Shown piece after piece: positions 1 through 11,388 of a stretch of 64,000 nucleotides of DNA. This DNA comes from Terebella lapidaria. Its lineage: Eukaryota > Annelida > Polychaeta > Terebellida > Terebellidae. The translations under genes and the position numbers were made by a program. The stretch is from the NCBI GenBank assembly GCA_949152475.1, contig OX424566.1, positions 10,935,177-10,999,176 on the forward strand. Reading direction: 5' to 3'. A model generated the notes under the pieces. The model made no database searches, was not told the DNA's origin, and saw only the letters and a program-made list of their open reading frames with translations. How positions within the stretch are numbered: the stretch's first letter is position 1; the number at the start of each line of letters is the position of its first letter.

Positions 1-1152
1 TGAGAATAACTAGTGATGGCAGAAGTACTAACTGAGCTTCAAGGGCTATCATGTTCTAACAACCTACCCAAACAAATGGGTTATTTAGAGAATTAAACAA
101 TTAAAATTTGCTCTTTACGTTGCAATATCCTGCGTGGCTTTATTCAGTATTAAACTAACTGTATGTTCTCGTTTTCCCATTATGCTCAAATTATAAAAAA
201 TAACCCAAGGGCTAAGAAAGGTTACCAGACAATATATATTTTGGATATTAACCTTTTTTTCCATGACCTTGAAAATAAGGTCAATGGTCAATTCAATGTC
301 ACGAGAATAATCAGCATATATCCTTTCTAGTATGTCTGCATTTAATTCATAATCTGTAAAGTCGATGATTAGAGATATTAGCCATTTTGCGATCTGACCT
401 TGAAAATGAGGTTTAAAGATCAAATTCAAGGTCACCAAAATATTTGGCATATATCATTCCCTATATGTTCACTATGGATTCCTAACCTGTGAAGTCGATA
501 ATAAGGGACATATTAGCCATTTTGTTCTCTGACCTTGAAATTAAGATTAAAGCTCAAGTTGGAAGTCATGAAAATATTTAGCATATATCATTTCCTATAC
601 GTTAACAATTGATTATCAAGCTGTAGAGTCGATAATAAGAGATAAATTACTCATTTTGTGCTTTGACCTTGAAAATGAGATTGAAGGTCAAATTCAAGGT
701 CATCAGAATATTCGGGATATATCATTTTCTTTATGATCACAAAAAATTCCTAAGCTTTAAAGTAGAAAATAAGTGAAATATTAGCCGTTTTGTGCTCTGA
801 GCTTCAAAATTAGGTCGAACGTCAAGTTCAAGATCATAAGAATATTCAGCATATATCATTACCTATATGTTCACAATTGATTCCTAAGCTGTAAAATCAA
901 TATGTGAGATATCAGACATTTTTTGCTGTGACCTTGAAAATGAGGTCAGAGGTCAAATTCAAGGCCATAACAATATTCAGCATATGTCATTCCCTATATG
1001 CCCACAATTGATTCCTAAGCTGTAAAGTCGAAAATAAGCGAGATATTAGCCATTTTTGTACTGTGACCTTGAAAATATGATCAAAGGTAAAGTTCAAGAT
1101 CATGAGAATATTCGGCGTATATAATTTCCTATATATCAACAATTAGCTGCTA

Positions 1153-1400
1153 TTAAAATATTGTTGTGACGTCACACCATTGTCTGAACAGTGGATTCGT
1201 CCGCACGAATCCACCGTTTGCCTCATACGAATTCATTGGTTCACTGATGCATGTAATGTCATGTTGCACAAGTTCATAATCAGTAATCTCAAGATCATCT
1301 GATGTTGAATTTCCAACATCGTTCAGAATGTTTGCAGCATTAAATGCGACCATACTATCCACGATTTCAATTTAAAATGTGTCCAAATTATCTACCATGT
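1153..1400 (-). pseudogene. Short degenerate ORF resembling the edge gene at 63.76 kb
   Basis: The minus-strand frame has no ATG at its 5' end and an in-frame stop just upstream. A stretch reading VDSMVAFNAANILNDVG resembles VDSDQAFDAAQMLGNIG in the first exon near 63.85 kb (shared VDS, AF-AA, L and G positions). The C-terminal part crosses the palindrome at 1191-1214. No known domain is recognised. The resemblance is about 17 residues long and could be chance; if real, this is a decayed paralogue carried by the insertion. Confidence 0.25.
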
Positions 1401-1832
1401 TGAAATTTAATGTCAACCAGTCAATGTCCAGTAACAGAAATGCGAGAATGTGTGTGGTATAGGTCACTGTTTCGCTGTGTTTTGAGTACAATATATATAT
1501 TATTACAACTCACCATCATCCAATGGAGATGTCCATTCAAACACGTTCCACGCATCAAACCCTGCTACTTAATACTACTCGCTCAATAAATGAATGCATT
1601 TAATCCGTGTGCCACCTTTTTAATCCTTATTGAATATATAGAGGAATGCGCGAGATATAGTACTTGGGCCGAAAACCATGTTGAGTTGAGCAATCTAAAT
1701 TCACTCGGTTGCCGGCTATTTATAAATACATCTTTGTCATGCTTGACTTGCAATAGATCTAACAGAAACAATATACATGTGTACGAGTAATATGTTGGTC
1801 GCATTGTGATTGTAAGAGCAATATTTTAAGTC

Positions 1833-1931
1833 GGATAAAACACTCGAAACAATTAATTCGTTCACGAATTCACTCGCGCGTTGCGCTCGTGAATTCGTAG
1901 GCACGAATTCACTGTTTCTCGTGCTTTATCC
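1833..1931. repeat. Foldback inverted repeat, about 45-bp arms
   Basis: The outer arms are GGATAAAACACTCGAAACA and its near reverse complement TGTTTCTCGTGCTTTATCC. The interior holds nested alternatives: ACGAATTCAC pairing with GTGAATTCGT around a CG-rich loop (1864-1898), and GTGAATTCGT pairing with ACGAATTCAC at 1889-1912. Several mutually exclusive cruciforms are therefore possible. Confidence 0.7.
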
Positions 1932-2372
1932 ATGACATATCTCATTTCAATATTAAGTGAGTAAGGAATAATGTGTCCCATTATAAAGCATAGGAGAGTT
2001 TAACATGGGAAAGTGCCATTTGGGACACGTCGATGGCCATCACACACAGCAGGCCGATTGAAGGGCAACGAAACTTATACACATCATAGAGTTATATAAC
2101 GAGAATCTTTTGAAACAAAAATCTCAAAAATTTCTGAACAGTTATTGAGAAAATGGCTGCCAAAGTCAGAAATTGGTCGTTTCACGTTGAAAATGGCCGC
2201 CATTCTGAGAAAAATGGGGAAATAAAAAAAAACTAAAAATAGCACCCTCTTGAAAAACTTTTAGGTATTTTTTTGCAAAATTTCAGAAATATCTGATTGT
2301 AAATTTTGAAGATAAAAACGTGGACGGACGACACTGACAGACGATGGACGCAACGCCAACGCCATTCCCAGT

Positions 2373-3102
2373 CATTAGTTGCGTGAGTATATCCGTGAAA
2401 ATTTTGTTCTCATGCTGTGGTCGTATGGTACCTACATGCCAAGACAACAATGTCTCTTGTAAGAATAATTAGTACGTCATAGTGGTACTTTGTAGCACCG
2501 GGAATAGTCCCCTACCTAACGTTTAGGCATATTTCATAAAAGGCTACGAAATCGAGGCAATTAGATGCAATTCTATTTCTTGTTTCACTCTTGTTAATTG
2601 TGTAACAATGAACTGTAATAAGTTCTCAACTATATTTTTGGGGCCTATGATATGAGACATATCAGGAGCTTCGGTGCAAAAGAAAAATCTACCAAAAACA
2701 CTGTGTCGAGCCAAATACCAGTAGGTCAATGAACATCATGGAACGCCAATGAAACTCCCAAACACGCATCCGTGCTCCATGGAAAATCGCTCCCAGAGTG
2801 ATACATCACGAACACGATCGTGTACATGGAGCGGAGGTAAGAATGGTTGTCAGGCCTTATATGACAAGGATTTTTCAACAACACGGACATGCACCCGGAC
2901 ACGGACTCGGAGCATGGACGAATGGATGGATAGCTTTAGAAAAATAAAGTGAGTAGGTGATTTTGCTGATGTAGGTTGCTGTTGTATGTGTGCAATTTGT
3001 TGTGAGACATAGACAATATATTTGTGTCTGAATACCACTAATTCCTGATGTAATTTTACATACTGGCCATTGAGCGGACTTAATGTAGGTAAAACTACTC
3101 AC
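2373..3102. other. 3' flank of the helicase gene; one weak exon candidate
   Basis: No repeat of the main families is seen here. On the minus strand 2544-2729 is open for 61 codons and contains a protein-like stretch (IIGPKNIVENLLQFIVTQL) that could be a terminal exon of the upstream gene. It has no convincing acceptor and no recognisable domain. The open frame that continues from the helicase exon through 3102-2875 is low in conservation signals and follows a good splice donor, so I treat it as intron. Confidence 0.3.
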
Positions 3103-5748
3103 AGGGTGTAGCAAATCCATCTTCATGTGGTGGGCGACTTTAACGCTGATTGGGACATCCACAATGAAGATCACTCTGGACACGCCTCTTGATGCCACAA
3201 ACGTTCTGTACTTTGGGTTCCGCAGGTGGTGTTTCGTTCTTTTGGGCAGCATGGCAGCAAGTCCAGCAAATTTTCCTTTAACATTTTGTTCTCTGGTGAT
3301 GCAAATGCAAACTTTTCTGTCGAAACCCATGAAGTTGTCTAAGGTGTCTATTGTGATTCCTTCAATGGGAAATTTTCCAGCAGAGTGGATTGAATATGTT
3401 GAATAGGCCTTGAAGATTGTTTGCAAGCGATCTACATCATATTTGGCGTCTTTGGTGTCGACTAGTATTGCTATGTCTCGCGCAGTGTACACATTATCTT
3501 GTCTGGTCACCGACCCTGATAGCTGTGACTGTGTCAGCTGTAACAACTGGTTAGTGTTACTCTCCTCCCAGACGTTGTCGATATGCTGTACTTCCACGTC
3601 ATGACCTTCATGCAATGACGAACAACCTATCTTATCCCGAGACCCGGCTCGTTTGTCGCTGTCTGATGCTGATGCCACTAAAAAAGATGAAACTCTTCTA
3701 CTGTTTCTGTGGATGTCATGCAGATGGTGTTCAGAGGCAAGGTCTTTCCTTTTCATTTCTTCAATGCACTTCTTCAGACCTCTAAGATCGGCATCGATGA
3801 AGTTCTGATAGTGACTGTCAACAAATATGTACACTTGGCATGATTTCTCTTTGGCCATCAATAGGAATCTTTTCCAGACTCTGTATGAGCAAGCAAGTTG
3901 GTGTCCATCGTCGATGATGATACATCTACAGTTTTCTAGATTGACACTCTTGACAAGTCTCTCCATATCAGTCTGGTTGCGAACCAGTTCTGGTATGCAA
4001 TTATCTTGGAAGCGCAAATAGCTTTGGAATGTTGTAGTAGAGCATATGTACAGTACCTGGTTGTGGCTGTACTTGGAGCAGATGTGGAATGCCATGTATG
4101 TTTTCCCTGAACCGGGAGGTCCCTCTATCATGACAAACCATGCAGATGCTGACTGCAAAATAACCTCCAGTTGTTTTGCAGTCAAGTAGACGCCAACATC
4201 TTCGCCAAAGCAATTCCGATGGTATGATTTCTTGTGGATTAACAATTGAGCTAATGTTTGCAGCATCCTCTTCCCAGTAGTGCATTCTTGAATGACTGCT
4301 TTCGAACAACGATGAACTTCATGATGTGATAAAGCATATACATTACACTGAATGTGCATATCACCACAGAATGCTGTCTTCGTCAACTTCCCTATCGTCA
4401 CTGCATAATGCCACATCTCGTCTGAGTTATTACCATCGATGACGTTGGCCACACACCACAGACCTATTGTGTCAGTCTCATCAAAGATCACGATATCCAT
4501 CACATGGTGATTTGGGACAGGCATTACCATTCCAATATCTGCTTGTCTTGGCCAAGACTCGCACACGAATATGAGAGCATTTTTGGAATGGTTTTTGCTC
4601 TCGATGCTTTCGAACAGTGCATCCATATTAGGATGTCGGAGAATGAGGGATTCTTTGGAAGGGATAAACGTCCACGGAGATGTCAGCTTGAGGATGGAGT
4701 TCTCACTTTCTATCAGTTCTGCAACAGTATTATCGACATCAATCGCAGCGTGTCGCAAATGTCTCTCCCAGTCCTGCTTGTTGGTTGTCCATCCGAGCAA
4801 TTTTTGTTTCTGTAGATTCTTGTTGGCTTCTGAAATTGGTACACTGTCTATCTTGACAGATGTTTGGGCGTTGGGTTGAACAGCTCTTTCACCGGTAATA
4901 CCAGTAGACATGACATCATCCTGCCTCGACATACTGGCTTCATTTGCGACCTCCTGAGTAATACCAGTCAGTTCCGTGGACCTGGCTCCATCTTGACTTA
5001 CGATACTAGTTTCCCCATCTTCTCCATGGCCAAGATCTGTCGGCTTTGTGGGTGTGGCTGCATCTTGCCTTGTCCATACCTGTCCTCTGCTTTTGTTTGC
5101 AGGATCTGTCTTTGGTATGTTTCCGTCATCTTCATTCCTTTTTCCTTCCTGCTTTAGGTCTTGTTTGTCTACTGCACACTCTAAAGTTGTCAAATGTCTT
5201 GCGTCTGATCTTCTGGTTGCATAAGTATCTTTTGATTCAATCCGTCCTTTCTCCATGATGTAGTATGTGTGGAGTGTCATGTGGTGCTGATGCTTCTTGC
5301 CAGTTACAATATTTCTGATGTCATCATCTTCATGCAGTGCAACCTCAGAATCACCATCGACATAAGGCAACTGGATTTGTGATGTTGTAAGTGACATTTT
5401 CTGTGAGAATTTTGGTACGTGTAGAACAATTTTGTAAGGCACCTTTTCGTCATCCAGAAAATTGATTTTCTCTACAATATCACAGTATGTAGCAAACTCC
5501 ATGAAGGCTGACTTCCAAAGTGTTTGTTCCCTGGTATCAGTTGTGTCTGGATCATACGCCTGGATTATTCCACCCATTGTGTTTCCCAGAGCATAGACAA
5601 GCTTCAGCATAACACAGAACGTCTGGTTACAACCCTGTCCACTGAAGTGAGCTGGCACACGGAATGTGTCTTCTATGTAATCCAGCTCCTTGTCTGGTAC
5701 CTCTTCTATGCACTGGTTCACATCTTGATCAAGTTCACTGATACTCCA
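3103..5748 (-). CDS. SF1 (UvrD/Schlafen-like) helicase exon of a cGAS-like receptor gene
   Basis: This is one 882-codon exon in phase 0 at both ends. A polypyrimidine acceptor ending TTGTACAG precedes it and a GTGAGT donor follows at 3102. The N-terminal third is an unrecognised folded-looking region, then about 170 residues of charged low-complexity linker rich in T, D and Q. Counting from the upstream in-frame ATG at 5796, Walker A GPPGSGKT lies near residue 555, Walker B-like CIIIDDGHQ near 625, and a C-terminal helicase half follows with ITIDTLDNFMGFDRKV near 815 (motif V-like) and FVASRGVSRVIFIV near 870 (motif VI-like, normally ending ALTR-A). The order matches SF1 helicases such as the Schlafen C-terminal domain. 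ATP-dependent RNA or DNA binding or unwinding is inferred. No transmembrane segment is seen, so a cytosolic location is likely. The cGLR exon lies 183 bp upstream on the same strand, and the two are probably one gene. Confidence 0.75.
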
Positions 5749-5931
5749 CTGTACAATAGAAACCACAAAAAAATGGTAAAATTGTGTGTTAAACATAACA
5801 TATAATCTGAAATATATCTATAATCCACAAATATCTATTTAAAAATTTATACTTCACAAAAGTGATTAGGTTAAGGCCAATATACTGACATGAGACAGCA
5901 AGTGGGCCGTCAGTAAGCACTGAGTCTTTAC

Positions 5932-7317
5932 GTTGTCCACCAGCTGCGGGACGTGGTATATTTGCCGAGCCCAGGTTGCGACAGAAACTAGACTGATTCG
6001 GGACTCCAAGAAAAAGTGTTGGACGTCATGTTTTCCTGATGACAGGTACCAGAAAATATCAGCGACCAGTTGCAGTGTGATCTTCTGTTTTTTTTCTGGA
6101 CCATGAGAAGATGTGAAGGTCCCATGCATCTTACTAGCTAGGTCCAGTGCAATGTGCGTTATGGCAGCAGTGTTCACCGATATTGCTTTCTTGGTCATCT
6201 CCTTGTAGTTGTCGCCAGTAGTGGGTGTGAGAAATGCATGGCCATATTTCATCACTTCGGTTGTTTGCTTGCTTGGTTTACCCAGTGCATCAACGATTCG
6301 CTTCATGATCTTTGTCTCTTGTGGCGTTGATATCAAAGAGGAATTTACGGCAGATGCCATCAAACTTGCCATAGTTTTACACATAACAATGCAGCTTTTG
6401 AAAGGCGTGTCATGTGAAAGATGAGGCATCAAGTTTGTAGCTTCATAGCAGGCTGTGGTTAATTCCCACTGATTCGAAATCGGATTGGGAAACAGATATA
6501 TGCCTTCAAATCGGAATATTTCTCGTGGCATCTCATCTCGTATTTGCTGATATTTCTGGGTGATTTTTCTCTTCATGACCTGCTCATCTTTTGGTGGCAG
6601 CTGGAACATAGGTGTGATATCTACTGAGATCTCACGTGCTTCACCCTCCGGGTCCCAGGTGAGTAGCATTGTTGTTGCTGGGCCATTGTACCGTATCCCG
6701 CTGAACTTCGGCGAATAGTAGCCACTATGTGCCAGTCGAGATGGCAGTTTTATATTGCTGAGGATCTCATGGACATCTTGGCCAAATTTCTCTCGGAATT
6801 CTCTGGCATTTAGGGTCTTGTTTTCTTTCTCGACATGGTAGATATGTGACTTTGAGGCGACATTGATGACATTTGACTTGTCTCGATCAAGCAAATATGC
6901 CAAGTCTAATTCATTTAATGATTGGATTTTTAATTGACTCTTGGATGATCCTATGGAGATGAATTTACCACGGTATTCTTTCGCCTCCAACCCGTCATGG
7001 ATATCTGCTTGTAGCTGTTCCAGGTCTATGACCAAGTCCTGGTCAGAATCTTTGAATATCAGCACGGAATCATGAAGGTATACGGGACTCAATTTAGACA
7101 AGTAATCGTGAAAAGGCTTGTGCTTAAGTTGTTGGTCCACTTTATATGTGACACCATCCTTCCCATTCCCTCTTTGTTGGATCTCATAAAATGATCTCTC
7201 CACGTCATTTGCTGATAGAGCTGTGAAGAAATTGTGAACATCCAACAATACCATGAAACACCATTTTGAAATCGTCATATATCTCAGCACTATACGCCTC
7301 AGATTAGTGGAATTCAT
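5932..7317 (-). CDS. Mab-21/cGAS-like nucleotidyltransferase (cGLR) exon
   Basis: The open frame runs 483 codons from an ATG at 7317. Predicted splicing at AAC|GTAAAG (donor at 5931) removes the last 22 codons and joins in phase 0 to the helicase exon. Signature residues: GS at 123-124, followed 11 residues later by ELDL (E136, D138), giving the G[GS]-x(9-13)-[DE]h[DE]h nucleotidyltransferase motif. The third acid is D233 in EISVDIT, the same local sequence as in vertebrate cGAS. NGPATTMLL just before it and NQWELTTACYEA (284-292) are typical of the Mab-21 core. QHFFLESRISLVS (433-445) matches the end of the C-lobe. The domain looks complete and catalytically intact. Family members make cyclic dinucleotide-type second messengers on binding nucleic acid and signal through STING; the ligand here is unknown. 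No zinc-thumb HxxxxCC cluster is visible, as in many invertebrate cGLRs. The first 30 residues may not be part of the true exon. Confidence 0.8.
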
Positions 7318-8261
7318 ATTGTCAAAAGTATGTATAAAATGATGTACTGGTAAATGGGAAAGTTACAATTTATGCATCTTGGAGCCTTACAACGGGACGC
7401 CATTCCAAGTCCATTCAATGCTGTTTCTTTTTGATTGAGAAATCGTGTTGCTTCATCCTGTACAAGAACATATATTTATTCATTTTGAGATGTAATTGTT
7501 TTCATTACATTCGTCATATTTACTGAATGGTTAGGTATTTTTGTACACACGATAATTTTAATTCTGCAGCTTGTCTCTGGACGATCTACCTTGTCAGTTC
7601 TGAAATGCCTCGATTGAGTAAATGAGGATCATAATGTTACACATAAGTTGACATCATAACGAGTTTACCAGCTATGCACGGGTGAGTTGGGTCTGATATT
7701 GGATATTAAAACATGTACAATTATACCTGTAAATGATGCTCATGGAATTTGGGCACAATTGGCAGTGGACATATTTCGAGTAAATGAAAAAATGAACAGT
7801 GCAAATTATGCACACTATTTTCGGTTTAAATTTGTAAGGTAACCGCATAAATTTGTATTGAGTACAATATTACATGGGTTTTATAAATATTCAAAATCCA
7901 TGTTCTCTGGCTCAGATGATGGTATAAATTTGAAGATTTATTTTCAAAAATAACTTCAGAAAGTGCTTAATTTCACACCCCTTACGTTAATCATTTTAGA
8001 CTATGGGGTATTTTAGATTTTGTTGCTAGAATAACAAATGTCCACTTAAGTGAAGTAGCCTGGGAGTGCAAACATGCTTCGTTTGATATACTGGCAACAA
8101 CGGCAATCAGTCTGGTTAATTATAGTTGGCCGTCAGTACAAGGAATTCAACTACTTTCTTATAATCAAAATTGGAAATGTATATCAACACAGCCCACACA
8201 TGGCTTGTTCCCTTTAATATATTCGCAACTTGAATATAGCAGAACAAGCAGCATGACTTAC
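7318..8261. other. Probable intron of the cGLR gene
   Basis: This AT-rich stretch between the cGLR exon and the candidate exon at 8262-8360 has no open frame with coding character and none of the window's repeat families. Confidence 0.4.
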
Positions 8262-8360
8262 TGGGTCCAATAACAGGATGGTGACCCGAGACTTGACAAA
8301 CCGCTCGTGATAGTCAAGAATGGCAGTGTAGTGGGTGACATGACCGGGTGCAACATTCCA
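8262..8360 (-). CDS. Candidate 33-codon upstream exon
   Basis: On the minus strand the acceptor CTGCCTTTCCAG and the donor GTAAGT bound 99 bp that are open in the frame starting WNVAPGHVTHYTAILDYHER; the exon is divisible by three. It lies upstream of the cGLR exon on the same strand. No domain is recognised, and a second frame is also open, so the reading frame is not certain. Confidence 0.4.
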
Positions 8361-8644
8361 CTGGAAAGGCAGAATCTTGATTTTGTTATCAAAATGCAAG
8401 TAAACCGGAAATATATATTATACAAGTTTAGCTGTGTTTGTGCTTATGGATGGTGGATTAATTCCAGAGAGTAAATTGCCATCCAAGGCGATGTAGATGA
8501 TTCTCCTTGAGAGGGGAACAAGTTATTCCTTAAACCTAACCTTAATAAATGTATAGCTGAATTGTACAACAATTGAACTATCCCAAACGGCACCAAAAGT
8601 TGTCCGAGTTTCACAAATTACGTCAACAAACTTAAAGTACTCAC

Positions 8645-8705
8645 CAGAATGAAGGATTTTGAAGATGATGAGAGGAATGAGGAATAGCAGATGAACACAC
8701 TTCAA
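8645..8705 (-). CDS. Candidate short upstream exon
   Basis: Sixty-one bases lie between a good acceptor (GTTGTTTTGCAG) and a good donor (GTGAGTAC) on the minus strand. One frame is strongly hydrophobic (CVHLLFLIPLIIFKIL) and another is hydrophilic. The phase after the candidate first exon at 10013-10103 selects the hydrophilic frame. Splice signals are the only support. Confidence 0.25.
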
Positions 8706-8750
8706 CTGCAAAACAACAACATCAATATTCTACTCAGATCAATATGTGAG

Positions 8751-9686
8751 TACCGTATTTCCTCGATTGAGGGCCCGGGCGCTTATTTTTTTGATCACCT
8801 TTTACCCCGGCGCTCATACGAGGCAGGCTCTCATTCGAGGCCCGGCGCTCATTGTTATATCGTATGTTATCAGTGCGCGAGACGTTGCCCATCGGAGGTA
8901 TGAAGCAAGAAATTGATGCACAGTTTTCACGCAAATTAAATGGAACAACTGTGATGTATTGATTACGATGTACATGTAGTATTATCATAAATACCATCGA
9001 TACAACAAGATATCGATGACGATAATAGAAGAAATCTTCGGCAAACGTGAAATAATATGAAGGCAAAGAAATGTTCAAAAGAAAATATCGCATCATGTAC
9101 TGAGCAAATCCATTACAATATTCGAGCGCTTTAAACGGTGACACACTGATCTGAAGTAGTAAATCTGCTCAAAGAAGAGAGCTGACATGACTGTTTGGAC
9201 AGCAATTTGTTAATTGTGTAAACTTTCATGTGTATGTTTTCAAAACCACGGCTTCCCAACATGTTGAATGGTGCCGTGATGGCGGTCATTATCAAGATCC
9301 TGTGCATTCAGACATTTCATGATGTGCCGCTTGTGGCTGAAACGGGGAAGGGTGGTGTAAGAAGGAAATGTCTAGGTTTGTTTGGGTAATCTGTGTTCTT
9401 TTGTATATGTTCTTTTGTAATCACAGTACACGTTTCACACAAAATTATCAACCTTCACCATTTACTAAGTGTTAATTCCAATCAAGAATTTGCTTGCCGG
9501 CAATTGCCACCGATATACTTTGGATTCACAAGACCAAATTCAGTTGAGAAATCTTTGTTCTCCAGCCATACACGGCGCTCATTCGAGGCCCGGCGCTTAT
9601 TGTTTTCAATCACTGCTAACTCCCAGCGTTCATACGAGACAGGCGCTCTTTCGAGGCCCAGGGCTCAATCGAGGATATACGGTAAT
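8751..9686. mobile_element. Non-autonomous TIR transposon in an intron
   Basis: The left end reads TACCGTATTTCCTCGATTGA and the right end, reverse-complemented, TACCGTATATCCTCGATTGA. Inside each end lie subterminal copies of GGCGCTCATTCGAGGCCCGG and similar (8811-8852 and 9574-9600, 9640-9660). The element is about 935 bp, has no transposase, and sits in the presumed intron between candidate exons. Target duplication is unclear, and the superfamily is not assigned. Confidence 0.75.
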
Positions 9687-10012
9687 AATTTTTCATCATC
9701 ATAGAACACACTCACACTCAACAACAATCAACACTGAATGAATAATCCTAATTAAAGCAATTTCACATCCATTTTTCATTGCCTGTTCTTTATAAATTTT
9801 TGGCCCACACTGCAATTGTTGAATTGAGGTGCACAGAAAAGCTATCGAGGATTGAGCAAAGAATGCCAGAATGTAAAGAAATTGTGTGCCGGCCCGTGTT
9901 TGTTTGTGTGCAATAACTGAATGATGACATGTATGATAATATTCTGAATCCCATTCATATGAATGAACACTCACAGCAATATTGATCAACATGAAATTGT
10001 CAGATGACTTAC

Positions 10013-10103
10013 AAGCAGCTCGTAAAACTTCGTGGTTTTCAACAAAAATCTTGATAAATCGCTCACGTAAATATTTTATAGGCATACCACCAATTATTCC
10101 CAT
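10013..10103 (-). CDS. Candidate first coding exon
   Basis: It starts with ATG at 10103 and reads MGIIGGMPIKYLRERFIKI, then about 12 more codons, to a consensus donor GTAAGT at 10012 (phase 1). The peptide is helical and basic with no recognised domain. Its position and strand would suit the 5' end of the cGLR-helicase gene. The link is inference from orientation and splice sites only. Confidence 0.35.
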
Positions 10104-11388
10104 CGTTCACAGTGATCTTTCGAGAGCCTACAAACGTTCATAAACATTGTCAACAACATTTCAGTGGCAACATGTGGAGCTATTCATGTGTGCTTGTGGC
10201 AAATGTGAATATCTAATCGGGACTGCTCTGGTGCGATCAATGGCATCTGCCGGGCACCGCATCAACCATGTGACGTGGGGCAGGATGACGAGCAAATTAT
10301 ACAATACATTGTACCTACCAGTACAATGCAGGCAAGGAGTGTGCTAGATTCCATGATTGTTTACTATCTCACATTCTCCTGTTCAATGGGGGTATTCTGG
10401 GTGTGACTTTCCCTCCTTACTGGGGTAGGATGAATACCGTTATTTTAGTATATTGATTTATGAGGTATGTGGATTTTGTAGGAACAACCATATTCCATGA
10501 TGTTGGACGCCGAGGCAAGTCAATGATATTCAATGTTTTTTTTTCAGAGCATTCATATCCCAGAGACATAAGTCTTTAAGTTAACCTATGTTTTTAGGTT
10601 AAATAGGTCCTCACTTTGCCACAGACCTGTCGAGTATACCGAAATAAAAAAAAAACAGGAGAGAAGAAATGATATTAGCCTAAACCTTATGATTTTTTCC
10701 AAGTCATGGAAATATTATCGAAAGCAGTTAAAATTGTAACTAATACACTCTAATACTTAACTATTCAAAAATCTAATAACTACAAAAATAACACGAATCC
10801 AGGTAACAAATCGCGCAGAACAGCAACTTGTTCAATCATTTGAACATCAACTGCGGAATCATAAAAAATGTGGGCACATTGTCTAGCATATACCCTTCTG
10901 GTTATTCACATTACCACATTCCATATTATATATGACATTGCTTGCCTGAAATCTGTTGCTTTTAGCAGTACCCCCACTTGAGTCTGGATACTTTGGTCCT
11001 AGTACGCCTACTCAAGATGCTGTTCAGATTTTATTTATATGTGGCAATGTTGTATAAGTCTGTACCGTGTCAGATTTGGGGGGGGGGGTGGAACCTGAAT
11101 GAATATACTAAAATTACACCCCTCGTCCGGCTACGCCATCGAAGTCGACGCTTAGTCAAAACCTAGGTCTGTTATGAAATCCTTACAAAAAAAGCTAAAA
11201 GTCCTACAAACGAATTGTAAAACATGACGTTATGGTACACTATACAATAAGTTATACAATCACGGCCTGAATCGCCAGCTCTAAAAAGACCACGTAGGGC
11301 CTGGCATCCCGATAAGTATACAATTCATTTGATTCCCAGCCACATTATCCAAGGTGCATGACCAGGATTTTCACTAAACCGATTAAGC
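10104..11388. other. Non-coding stretch with a G-tract
   Basis: I see no gene or recognised repeat. A run of eleven G lies at about 11078-11090, and a short homopolymer A run near 10645. Confidence 0.4.

Larger units (their letters stand above)
1147..1945. mobile_element. Insertion inside copy A, palindrome-rich
   Basis: About 800 bp separate the monomer array of copy A from its 3' body, and they match neither. The insert holds two palindromes of the same design, GTGRATTCGT and ACGAATYCAC around a 4-base loop (1191-1214 and 1889-1912), and a larger foldback at 1833-1931. Exact ends and target duplication are not clear. An independent mobile element is the simplest reading, but a rearranged fragment is possible. 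Confidence 0.4.
201..2372 (+). mobile_element. Tandem-core Helitron-like element, copy A (interrupted)
   Basis: It opens with a degraded form of the family's 5' palindrome (TAACCCAAGGGCTAA) and GGTTACCAGAC, followed by about seven diverged copies of the 134-bp monomer (TGACCTTGAAAATGAGGTC type) to about 1146. The 3' body resumes at about 1946 (AATATTAAGTGAG, then the CCCATTATAAAGCATAGGAG block) and runs to a GACGGACGAC tract and GGACGCAACGCC near 2350. The terminal hairpin seen in intact copies is missing. Monomers are much more diverged than at 35-58 kb, so this is an old copy. The family assignment rests on shared ends and body; the Helitron affinity is inference. Confidence 0.75.

Noticed and set aside
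2875..3102. C-terminal extension of the helicase frame to 2875
   Set aside because: A strong GTGAGT donor precedes it, and the translated tail is cysteine- and threonine-rich without helicase motifs; intron read-through is more likely.
5866..5931. Donor at TCA|GTATAT near 5887 for the cGLR exon
   Set aside because: Joining it to the acceptor at 5748 gives a phase mismatch and an immediate stop; AAC|GTAAAG at 5931 keeps the frame.
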